Source of the DNA: Phycisphaerales bacterium UBA6054
Lineage (GTDB): Bacteria > Planctomycetota > Phycisphaerae > Phycisphaerales > UBA1924
Reading direction: 5' to 3'
Length of the DNA: 10,288 nucleotides
Assembly (NCBI GenBank): GCA_002429045.1
Contig: DIYM01000041.1
Location: forward strand, 1-10,288
Shown here: one piece after another, positions 4,096-10,288 of the stretch
Numbering within the stretch: the first letter of the stretch is position 1
Layout of the letters: the number at the start of each line of letters is the position of its first letter
Translations under genes and position numbers: made by a program
Notes under the pieces: generated by a model
Databases searched by the model: none
Told to the model about the DNA's origin: nothing
What the model saw: the letters and a program-made list of their open reading frames with translations, nothing else

Positions 4096-5685
4096 TTACT
4101 CGTAGAGATTGGTAGCCTCGGTCTCGATGACCGGGCTGGTCAGCTCGTCCGAGGTCATCTCGATGCGGAAGCGGACGTCGCCCTGCGCGTCTGCCCGGAC
4201 GACGATGCGCCACGCGGCCTGCTGACCGACACCGAGGGTGCCGACCGGGGCGAAGGTCAGCGTCTTGCCGGCGGAAGCGACGTTGGTCGCGCCGCTCGCC
4301 GAGACGAACGACTGCTGCGCCGGAAGGGTCGCGACGACGCGGACGTTGGTGTCGGGCGCCGAACCCTGGTTCGTGACGGTGATCACGTAGGTGGTGTTGG
4401 TGCCGACCTCGACCGGGTCGGTCACATCGATGACCTCCAGGAGGATCGCGGGGATGCCCTCGAGTTCGGTCGAGCAACGGTCGGCGACGGCGTCGGCACA
4501 ATCGGCGTTCACCGTGGCGGTCGTCTCGTAGCTGCGCGGATCGCCCGACCCGCCCAGGGTCACGCTGAACTCACGCGACTGCCCGGCTTCGAGCCCGCCG
4601 AAGTCCCAGACCACACGGCTGCCCTGCACGCTGCCCCCCGCCGAGGTGCGGACGACGCTGGCTCCCGACGGAATCGAGATCGAGGCCACGGTGTTGCCCG
4701 CGACGCCGTTGCCCGAGTTACGCACGGTGTAGGTGTGGGTGAAGTTGCGGCCGATGAAGCGGCGATCCGGCCCGCACTCCGAGGAGATCTCGAGCATCGG
4801 AGCGACCACAACCGTGTTGGTGCGGTCCGCGTCGGCGCTCAGATCGCCCGAGGCCATCGCGGCGGCGGGAGAACCGAACGTGCCGGTGTCGGTCGCCTCG
4901 GCGCAGACCTCGAACGCCTTGCTCTCGCCCGCGGCGAGCGTGCCGACGGGGATCCGCACCTCACGCGATCCGTTCGACAGGACGAGCCCGTCCGACAGCG
5001 TGTCGGTGATGACCACATCGGTCGCCGGGCCGGAACCGGTGTTCCGCACGACGTAACGCATGCAGACCTGATCGCACTTGAGCACCTGCGCGGGCGCGGT
5101 CTTGGTCAGCGCCAGCGCCGGCTCGACCACGGTCGTGGTGGCGCAGAGGAAGTTGTTGTACGAGACCGAGATGCACTCCGAGGCGGTCCCGACCCGCTCG
5201 GCCGAACCGACAACCTCAATGATCTCCGTCTGGCCCGCGGGCAGGTCCCCGACCATCCACGACATGCCGTCCCCGGTGCGGCTGCCCGCGGGGTTCGAGC
5301 TCTTCACATCGATGTTGTTCTGGCTGTCCAGCATGACGACCACGTTCTGGAGGTCGGCACCGGTCAGATTGGTCACGTGGTAGGAATAGCTGAAGTCCTG
5401 GCCGCGGCGGACCTGCTTGGGCATCACCTGGTGGAGCAGGATCGCGCTGGTCGCGACGTCACCGGTCGGGAACGCCATCATCGAGGCGGCCTCGTTCTCG
5501 CCGAGGCGCGGGCGGTAGTGGCCCCAGAGGGAAGCGCTCTTGGGCTCTTCCTTCGGGGCGGCCTCGGGCGCCGGGTCCGACGCCGAGGGAGCGGTATGCT
5601 GCTGTTGGGTGCACCCAACAAGCGACATGCCGGCGAACAGGCCAGCGGCCAGCATCGCCGTCAGGCTTGCGTTACGAGTTTTCAT
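4096..5685 (-). CDS. DUF11-repeat lipoprotein, Cys-bearing, OmcB-like
   Basis: A 529-residue exported protein. Residues 1-25 are a lipoprotein signal peptide (MKTRN, hydrophobic stretch, lipobox LVGC with Cys25). A Pro/Ala/Glu-rich linker (about 30-50) is followed by four Ig-like DUF11 repeats: about 88-185, 189-294, 297-407 and 413-525. Diagnostic phrases are YVVRNTGSGPATDVVITDTL (211-230), YTVRNSGNGVAGN (319-331) and YVITVTNQGSAPDTNVRV (433-450). Eight Cys beyond the lipid Cys (171, 181, 204, 208, 261, 304, 396, 404) are confined to repeats 1-3, enough for four disulfides. DUF11 repeats with Cys are a hallmark of chlamydial OmcB, a disulfide-linked envelope protein; a similar structural role is inference. 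Start at 5685 is set by GGAGA at 5690-5694 and by the signal peptide directly after it. It is monocistronic by position, 184 nt after lpxK. Confidence 0.85.
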   Translation of the reverse strand: MKTRNASLTAMLAAGLFAGMSLVGCTQQQHTAPSASDPAPEAAPKEEPKSASLWGHYRPRLGENEAASMMAFPTGDVATSAILLHQVMPKQVRRGQDFSYSYHVTNLTGADLQNVVVMLDSQNNIDVKSSNPAGSRTGDGMSWMVGDLPAGQTEIIEVVGSAERVGTASECISVSYNNFLCATTTVVEPALALTKTAPAQVLKCDQVCMRYVVRNTGSGPATDVVITDTLSDGLVLSNGSREVRIPVGTLAAGESKAFEVCAEATDTGTFGSPAAAMASGDLSADADRTNTVVVAPMLEISSECGPDRRFIGRNFTHTYTVRNSGNGVAGNTVASISIPSGASVVRTSAGGSVQGSRVVWDFGGLEAGQSREFSVTLGGSGDPRSYETTATVNADCADAVADRCSTELEGIPAILLEVIDVTDPVEVGTNTTYVITVTNQGSAPDTNVRVVATLPAQQSFVSASGATNVASAGKTLTFAPVGTLGVGQQAAWRIVVRADAQGDVRFRIEMTSDELTSPVIETEATNLYE

Positions 5686-5754
5686 TGCTTCTCCAGTTCC
5701 AGTTAAGAAAACATTGCACGTGGCGACCCCCACGAATGGGCGCGAGAGGGGAGA

Positions 5755-5783
5755 AGGATACATCCCTCATCCCGTAAAACCAA
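5755..5783 (-). promoter_or_regulatory. Candidate sigma-70-type promoter of the DUF11 lipoprotein gene
   Basis: Read on the minus strand: TTGGTT (5778-5783), 17-nt spacer, TATCCT (5755-5760), giving a leader of roughly 60 nt before the ATG at 5685. The spacing is ideal and the hexamers are moderately matched. The rest of the 184-nt gap after lpxK shows no clear terminator. Confidence 0.5.
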
Positions 5784-5869
5784 GCCGCTGACCCTGATAC
5801 CGGCAACTCGACGCGACCGCATCACGATGCATCGCGCATCACGTGCGCCGCGCAGAGCACGCCGCAGAC

Positions 5870-7006
5870 CTAACGGGCATCGCCGATCGCACCGTACAGC
5901 AGAGCGCGGAACGCCGAGGACGCGTCGCCCCCGCCGCCCGATCCGGGCTCCCGCGTACGCAGATCACCTGACACATCCCGCGCCGAGGGGCCCCACTGTT
6001 TGTTGAAACACACTTCGGTCCGTGGCACCCAAACAGGCGGGAGCCCCGCGCCCCGCTCACGCCAGCGCGAGCCGATCTTCACCCAGTCTTTACCCGTCGT
6101 CAGCACCCCCTCGCACGCGCGACCCATCGCGATCATGCGATCGATCGCCCGGTCGTCATACGCGGCGTGGTCGGCGAGCACGATCCGATCCACCACATCA
6201 ACCCCCGCCTGTTCCGCCGATCGGATCAGAGCCCCCGGATTCCCGATCCCGCAGCACACGCCCAGCCGGGTCCCGCCGAGCGCATCGGGCGATTCCTCGT
6301 GCATCTCGCCCGACTCACACCGATCCACACGCGACCACCGTTCCGCGACCGCGAAGACCGGCGTTCCCTCTCTGAGCTGTGCGCGGACCCCCGCGAGCAC
6401 GCCCTCCAGCGCGCGCTCGTCCACAAGACCGCTCCGGGTGATCAGCAGCACGTCCGCGCGCGAGAGCGCCGACACCGGCTCTCGGAGGAATCCGCCGGGG
6501 AGCAACGCGTCGCGATGCGCGGGGCGCGTCGCGTCGATCAGCACGACATCGAGATCACGCGCCAGGCGTCGGTGCTGGAACCCGTCGTCGAGCACCACGC
6601 AGTCCACCGATTCCCCCTCCGGCGTCGCGAACAGGTCACGCAACCCCGCGATCCGATCCGGCCGGGCAACGATCGGCACGCCCGGCAGCTCGGCCGCGTG
6701 CTCGGCCTGCTCATCGGACACCTCTCCCGGCGCCGCCTTGTAGCCGCGCATCGCGATCGCGGGCCGATGCCCACCATCGCGCAACAGGCGGACGATCGCG
6801 CGGACCACGGGCGACTTGCCCGTCCCGCCCGCGCTGAGGTTTCCCACCGAAACCACCGGACGATCGATCCGTTCCACGCCGATGCCCGCGTCGAAGCGCC
6901 TGCTCCTCCGTCCCGCCTCCCAGGCGTACACCCCCGCCATCGCCCGGGTGACCCACCGGGGCAGGCGGGTCGGCCCGGATGGGGAGTGCCGGTCAAGGGC
7001 GCTCAT
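5870..7006 (-). CDS. lpxK: Tetraacyldisaccharide 4'-kinase
   Basis: A 378-residue LpxK, an inner-membrane P-loop kinase that phosphorylates the 4' position of the lipid A disaccharide precursor in the Raetz pathway. Visible marks are the N-terminal region before RPVVSVGNLSAGGTGKSP with the Walker A (GGTGKS, 60-65), AMRGYK (85-90), the family motif VVLDDGFQHRRLARDLD (137-153), LLPGGFLREP (168-177), CCGIGNPGAL (251-260) and LTTGKDWVK (302-310). The length is slightly above the usual 320-350; the C-terminal tail from about 345 is Gly-rich and not conserved-looking. The ATG at 7006 is chosen because family members begin shortly before the WVTRAMAGVYAW segment; an in-frame ATG at 7060 would deepen the overlap with the upstream gene. 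Its start overlaps the membrane protein gene by 14 nt, suggesting translational coupling. Confidence 0.95.
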   Translation of the reverse strand: MSALDRHSPSGPTRLPRWVTRAMAGVYAWEAGRRSRRFDAGIGVERIDRPVVSVGNLSAGGTGKSPVVRAIVRLLRDGGHRPAIAMRGYKAAPGEVSDEQAEHAAELPGVPIVARPDRIAGLRDLFATPEGESVDCVVLDDGFQHRRLARDLDVVLIDATRPAHRDALLPGGFLREPVSALSRADVLLITRSGLVDERALEGVLAGVRAQLREGTPVFAVAERWSRVDRCESGEMHEESPDALGGTRLGVCCGIGNPGALIRSAEQAGVDVVDRIVLADHAAYDDRAIDRMIAMGRACEGVLTTGKDWVKIGSRWRERGAGLPPVWVPRTEVCFNKQWGPSARDVSGDLRTREPGSGGGGDASSAFRALLYGAIGDAR

Positions 7007-7418
7007 CGTGTTTCCCCCGCAGCGCGGCCCCCAGATCCCGCCGCAACCGCCTGCTCTCATCCCGGTGCAAGCGGACGGTGTTGAACGCGTCGAGCATCGC
7101 CAGCAGCACGATCGCTCCCAGCAGCCCCACCACCGAGAGCCAGACGACCGAAAAGACGCCCGGCTTGGACGGGGTGGCGATCCCGAACGCGTACGCCGTC
7201 AGGGGGATCGCGACCATGACCACCCAGCCGGTGGAGATGCGGATGCGTCGGCGTGACTCGGGCAACGCCCCAACGGGGGCCTCGCGGAGCACGATGATGT
7301 GCGACGCGGTCGCGAGCAACGCGATCGCCGCGAGCGGGACAACGAGCCACCACGGCGCCAGCGGGCCCGATCCGGCCGCCAGCGTCAGGGAGAACGGGCT
7401 GTCCAAGTCGGTCTGCAT
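6993..7418 (-). CDS. Hypothetical membrane protein with three predicted helices, overlapping lpxK
   Basis: A 141-residue protein that I do not recognise. Hydrophobic segments at about 23-44 (PWWLVVPLAAIALLATASH region), 64-80 and 89-109 look like three transmembrane helices. A short polar loop (49-61, RRRIR) separates the first two, and a charged, Arg-rich tail (115-141) is probably cytoplasmic by the positive-inside rule. The frame is open much further upstream (to 7889), but that part is antisense to serS; Met at 7418 lies just upstream of the first hydrophobic segment and 49 nt from the divergent serS ATG. Only a weak GGA-containing ribosome site precedes it. The stop overlaps the lpxK start by 14 nt, so the two are almost certainly co-transcribed, which suggests, without proof, a role near lipid A or the inner membrane. 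Confidence 0.7.
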   Translation of the reverse strand: MQTDLDSPFSLTLAAGSGPLAPWWLVVPLAAIALLATASHIIVLREAPVGALPESRRRIRISTGWVVMVAIPLTAYAFGIATPSKPGVFSVVWLSVVGLLGAIVLLAMLDAFNTVRLHRDESRRLRRDLGAALRGKHDERP

Positions 7419-7434
7419 CGTTCGGATCCGTTCG

Positions 7435-7440
7435 ATCTTA
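7435..7440 (-). promoter_or_regulatory. Possible -10 element of the membrane protein-lpxK unit
   Basis: TAAGAT on the minus strand, 16 nt before the ATG at 7418. No good -35 is seen at 16-18 nt. The intergenic gap is only 49 nt and must hold the divergent start of serS as well. Confidence 0.3.
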
Positions 7441-7453
7441 CGGGCCCGCCCCC

Positions 7454-7459
7454 TACACT
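7454..7459 (+). promoter_or_regulatory. Possible -10 element of a leaderless serS
   Basis: TACACT ends 8 nt before the serS ATG, and there is no Shine-Dalgarno sequence in CCGTCCC before it. TTCGAT at 7431-7436 is 17 nt upstream and could act as a poor -35. The two divergent -10 candidates lie within 25 nt, so initiation on one strand may hinder the other. Confidence 0.35.
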
Positions 7460-7467
7460 GCCGTCCC

Positions 7468-8877
7468 ATGATCGATCTGAAGGCGTTGCGCGAAAACCCG
7501 GCCCGGTTCATAGAAGGCGCCAAGCGGAAGGGCGTCGATGTCGACATCGCCCGCCTGATCACGCTCGACGCCGAACGGCGCGACCTGATGGCAAGCCAAG
7601 AAGCCCTCCGGGCCGAGCAGAAGAGGCTCTCCAAAGAGACCGGCCCGAAGCTGGGCAAGCTGATGGGGCAGCTCAAGTCCGCCGAGGGCGACACCAAGGC
7701 CGCGATCGAAGCCGAGGTCGCGGCAATCAAAGCAGCCCCGAGCAGACTCAAGGACGAGATCGCGGCGTTCGACGGACGCATCAACGCGATCGAGCCCGAG
7801 ATCAACGCCCTCCATCTCCGCATCCCGCAGCCCGCCGACGACGACGTCCCGGTCGGCGCGTCGGCGGACGACAACGTGGAACTGCGCACCTGGTCGCCGG
7901 ACGGCTACGACCTCGGCCGATCGTTCGAAGCAAACAGAGGCTTCAAGCCGCGGACCCACCTTGAACTGTGCGATCGGCACGGGCTCGCGGACTTCCCGCG
8001 CGGCGTGAAACTCGCGGGGTCCCGCTCCTATGTCCTCACCGGCGACGGCATGCGCCTCCACCAGGCCGTCCTCCGCTACGCGTTCGATCTGATGGTGCAG
8101 GAGAACGGATTCACCCCGATGTCGGTGCCCGTCATCGTCCGCGAGGAGGCCATGATCGGCACGGCGTTCTTCCCGGGCGGACGCGACCAGGCGTACCACG
8201 TCGAAGAGTCAAGCCGAGGAGGCGGGCACGACCTGTTCCTCACCGGCACGGGCGAGGTTGGCCTCATGGGGCTGCACCAGGACGAGATCCTCGACCAGGC
8301 GGACCTGCCCCGCAAGTACGTGACTGTGTCCACCTGTTTCCGACGCGAGGCCGGGGCGGCCGGAAAGGACACCGCCGGGCTCTACCGCATCCATCAGTTC
8401 GAGAAGGTCGAGCAGGTCATCATCGACGTCGCCGACGAGCACGCGTCGCGCGAGCACCACCGGGCGATGATCGCCCACGTCGAGGCGCTGCTCCAGCGCC
8501 TCGGGCTGCCCTACAGGCTCCTGCAGTGCTGCACGGGCGACCTGGGCGTCAAGAACGCCGACATGATCGACATCGAGTGCTGGATGCCAGGACGGGGCGA
8601 TGAGGGGCCCGACGGAACACCCGCCGGCGCTTTCGGAGAAACCCACTCGGCAAGCCGGCTCTACGACTACCAGTGCCGCCGCCTCAACATGCGATACCGC
8701 CCGGGCGGAGAGACCGGTAAGGGCGCGACCGCGTTCTGCTACTCGCTCAACAACACCGTCGCCGCCTCGCCCCGCATCCTCATCCCGCTCCTCGAGATGC
8801 ACCAGAACCCCGACGGCTCGGTGACCGTCCCCGAGCCGCTCCGCCCGTACATGAACGGGCGGGCGCGGATCGGGTAG
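7468..8877 (+). CDS. serS: Seryl-tRNA synthetase
   Basis: A 469-residue class II synthetase that charges tRNA-Ser with serine in the cytoplasm. The N-terminal MIDLKALRENPARFIEGAKR leads into the long antiparallel coiled-coil tRNA-binding arm (about 32-115). The catalytic domain shows DLFLTGTGEVGL (255-266), motif 2 CFRREAGAAGKDTAGLYRIHQ (290-310), FEKVE (311-315), DIEC (368-371) and motif 3 SLNNTVAASPRILIPLLEMHQ (426-446) with Arg436. It ends with GSVTVPEPLRPYM. Motif 3 has the NNT-ASPRIL form in place of the NGSGLAVGRT form of E. coli, and GTGE stands where TAE is usual. It is about 40 residues longer than the typical 425-430. The frame is open upstream to 6979, but that part is antisense to the membrane protein gene; Met at 7468 is the family start. 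Confidence 0.97.
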   Translation: MIDLKALRENPARFIEGAKRKGVDVDIARLITLDAERRDLMASQEALRAEQKRLSKETGPKLGKLMGQLKSAEGDTKAAIEAEVAAIKAAPSRLKDEIAAFDGRINAIEPEINALHLRIPQPADDDVPVGASADDNVELRTWSPDGYDLGRSFEANRGFKPRTHLELCDRHGLADFPRGVKLAGSRSYVLTGDGMRLHQAVLRYAFDLMVQENGFTPMSVPVIVREEAMIGTAFFPGGRDQAYHVEESSRGGGHDLFLTGTGEVGLMGLHQDEILDQADLPRKYVTVSTCFRREAGAAGKDTAGLYRIHQFEKVEQVIIDVADEHASREHHRAMIAHVEALLQRLGLPYRLLQCCTGDLGVKNADMIDIECWMPGRGDEGPDGTPAGAFGETHSASRLYDYQCRRLNMRYRPGGETGKGATAFCYSLNNTVAASPRILIPLLEMHQNPDGSVTVPEPLRPYMNGRARIG

Positions 8878-8912
8878 GCTCCCATCCGACCCGCACGCCC
8901 GGCCCGATGCCC

Positions 8913-8918
8913 AGGAGG
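8913..8918 (+). promoter_or_regulatory. Strong Shine-Dalgarno site of the GHL10-type gene
   Basis: AGGAGG, 8 nt before the ATG at 8927. The next in-frame ATG at 8936 would be 17 nt away, so the first is preferred. No promoter or terminator is evident in the 49-nt gap after serS, so read-through from serS is plausible. Confidence 0.8.
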
Positions 8919-8926
8919 AATGCGAG

Positions 8927-10288
8927 ATGTGTGCGATGAACCGACGCGACGCTTGCCGGGTGATCGCAGCGACCCCGCTGCTGGCAGGACCCATCAGCGC
9001 CTGCGCGTCGGCGTCGACCAGACGCCACGCGGCGTACGCCCCGTCGATGCCCCCCCGCGAGTTCCGGGGGGTGTGGGTCGCGACCGTGGACAACATCGAC
9101 TGGCCCAGCGTCCCGGGGCTCTCGACCCGCGAACAGAAGTCCCAGATCGATCGCATCCTCGACGAGTGCGCCCGCCTGGAACTCAACGCGGTCTTCCTCC
9201 AGGTCCGCCCGACCTGCGACGCGCTGTACGAGTCCGACATCGAGCCGTGGTCGGCGTTCCTCACGGGCGCCCAGGGCACCCCGCCCAGCCCGGGATACGA
9301 CCCGCTGGCCTATTGGGTCCGCGGCGCCCACAGCCGGGGCATCGATCTCCACGCCTGGGTCAATCCGTTCCGCGCACGCCACCCCATCAGCATCGGGCCC
9401 GACGCGCCGGGCCACATCGTCAACCGACGCCCGGACCTGGCCCGCGACTACCGGGGGCACCTGTGGCTGGACCCCGGCGCGGCCGAGTCCCGGGATCTGG
9501 CGATGCGCGTGATCGACGATCTCCTGACCCGCTACGACATCGACGGCGTGCACATGGACGACTATTTCTACCCCTACCCCGACAAGGACCGCCCCTTCCC
9601 CGACGACCCGACCTACGCCGAGTACACCCGCAACGGCGGCGCCCTCGGGCGCGACGACTGGCGCCGCGACAACATCAACCGTTTCGTCCGCGGCGTGAAC
9701 CGGCTCGTACGCCGCCGCAAGCCCGGCGCCCTGTTCACGATCAGCCCCTTCGGCATCTGGCGCCCGGGGCACCCGCCCGAGATCGTGGGGTTCGACGCCT
9801 ACGCCGGGCTGTACGCCGACGCGAAGCGCTGGATGCAGGAGGGCTGGTGCGACGCGATGATCCCGCAGCTGTACTGGAAGATCTCGTCGGTGGGCCAGGC
9901 GTTCGAGCCGCTGATGAACTGGTGGGCGGACCAGAACTCCGCGAAGCGTCACCTCTGGGCGGGCCTCTACCTGACACGCATCAAGCCCGAGGGCGACGAG
10001 AGCGCGAGCTGGGAACCGCAGGAGATCGCCGACCAGATCGAGATCGTCTCGCGGTCGGGGCGGGTCTCGGGCTTCACCCTGTTCAGCATGATCGGGCTGC
10101 TCGAGAACAGGCGGGGGGTGTCGGACACGCTCGGCGCCGCGCCGCTCTCCGGCCCGGCGTTGGCGCCCGAGAGCCCCTGGCTCAACGCCCCCACCCCCGA
10201 CAGCCCCGCGTGCGTGACCGAGCGGGCCGGGCGGAGCGTGCGTCTGTCCATCACCCCGGCGCGCGGGCCGGTCGGGACGCGTCGCTAC
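8927..10288 (+). CDS. GHL10/DUF187-type glycoside hydrolase-like lipoprotein (3' end outside the window)
   Basis: 454 residues are visible, open to the right edge with no stop. Residues 1-26 form a signal peptide with a twin-arginine-like MNRRDACRVIA and a lipobox-like ISAC (Cys26), suggesting Tat-exported, lipid-anchored protein. From residue 43 comes the GHL10 (YngK/YddW-like) TIM-barrel: REFRGVWVATVDNIDWPS (44-61), LNAVFLQVRPTCDALY (86-101), RGIDLHAWVNPFR (137-149), YDIDGVHMDDYFYPYP (203-218), ISPFGIWRPG (272-281), DAMIPQLYW (309-317) and GFTLFSM (382-388). The Asp pair at 211-212 in the barrel core is a candidate for catalysis. Relatives are believed to act on peptidoglycan-like or other polysaccharides; the substrate is not readable. 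The barrel appears complete at about residue 400; a Pro/Ala-rich linker follows, so a further C-terminal domain probably lies outside the window. Confidence 0.85.
   Translation, partial: MCAMNRRDACRVIAATPLLAGPISACASASTRRHAAYAPSMPPREFRGVWVATVDNIDWPSVPGLSTREQKSQIDRILDECARLELNAVFLQVRPTCDALYESDIEPWSAFLTGAQGTPPSPGYDPLAYWVRGAHSRGIDLHAWVNPFRARHPISIGPDAPGHIVNRRPDLARDYRGHLWLDPGAAESRDLAMRVIDDLLTRYDIDGVHMDDYFYPYPDKDRPFPDDPTYAEYTRNGGALGRDDWRRDNINRFVRGVNRLVRRRKPGALFTISPFGIWRPGHPPEIVGFDAYAGLYADAKRWMQEGWCDAMIPQLYWKISSVGQAFEPLMNWWADQNSAKRHLWAGLYLTRIKPEGDESASWEPQEIADQIEIVSRSGRVSGFTLFSMIGLLENRRGVSDTLGAAPLSGPALAPESPWLNAPTPDSPACVTERAGRSVRLSITPARGPVGTRRY

Noticed and set aside
4735..5706. 323-residue plus-strand open frame
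   Set aside because: Antisense to the DUF11 lipoprotein; Arg/Gly/His-rich shadow without recognisable motifs.
6167..7084. 305-residue plus-strand open frame
   Set aside because: Antisense to lpxK.
8209..9279. 356-residue minus-strand open frame
   Set aside because: Antisense to serS and the start of the GHL10-type gene; no family features.
8780..9952. 390-residue minus-strand open frame
   Set aside because: Antisense to the GHL10-type gene, whose protein shows clear family motifs; the minus-strand product is low-complexity Val/Arg/Ala/Gly, as expected of a shadow frame in GC-rich DNA.

Overview
The window is about 10.3 kb of GC-rich bacterial chromosome carrying housekeeping and cell-envelope genes. 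It contains no RNA gene, mobile element or CRISPR array that I can recognise. An lpxK gene (lipid A synthesis) and four proteins with lipoprotein signal peptides indicate a diderm (Gram-negative type) cell. The high GC, an S16 with a long acidic tail, an rpsP-rplS pair without rimM/trmD between them, and a cysteine-bearing DUF11 lipoprotein reminiscent of the chlamydial OmcB fit the PVC superphylum. Planctomycetota (perhaps Phycisphaerae-like) is my best guess, but this is an inference from gene content and not a placement.

Layout, left to right. (1) An ASCH-domain protein on the plus strand (24-509) faces two small minus-strand genes (583-819 and 1204-1431). These encode paralogous cysteine-rich lipoproteins, each with its own terminator, the same ribosome-binding-site arrangement and similar upstream elements. 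(2) A minus-strand ribosomal unit follows: rpsP (2161-2712) then rplS (1683-2075), ending in a strong terminator. (3) A plus-strand medium-chain dehydrogenase/reductase (2913-3956) converges on a minus-strand DUF11 lipoprotein (4096-5685), with a GC-rich hairpin terminator between them. (4) A minus-strand pair, a three-helix membrane protein (6993-7418) overlapping lpxK (5870-7006), diverges from plus-strand serS (7468-8877). (5) After serS on the same strand comes a GHL10/DUF187-type glycoside-hydrolase-like lipoprotein (from 8927) that runs off the right edge.

Much of the region concerns the cell envelope: lpxK and its partner build or accompany lipid A, the DUF11 protein looks like an envelope structural or adhesive lipoprotein, the two Cys-rich lipoproteins look like metal-binding or disulfide-forming surface proteins, and the hydrolase-like protein probably acts on envelope or external polysaccharide. 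rpsP/rplS and serS serve translation.

The least explained and most interesting element is the pair of Cys-rich lipoproteins. They share a nearly identical signal peptide, but the mature parts have diverged into two different Cys patterns, each built on a 36-nt (12-residue) repeat. A second theme is that three plus-strand genes (ASCH, the reductase, serS) lack a Shine-Dalgarno sequence and have a -10-like hexamer 6-8 nt before the ATG, which suggests leaderless mRNAs, while most minus-strand genes have clear Shine-Dalgarno sites.
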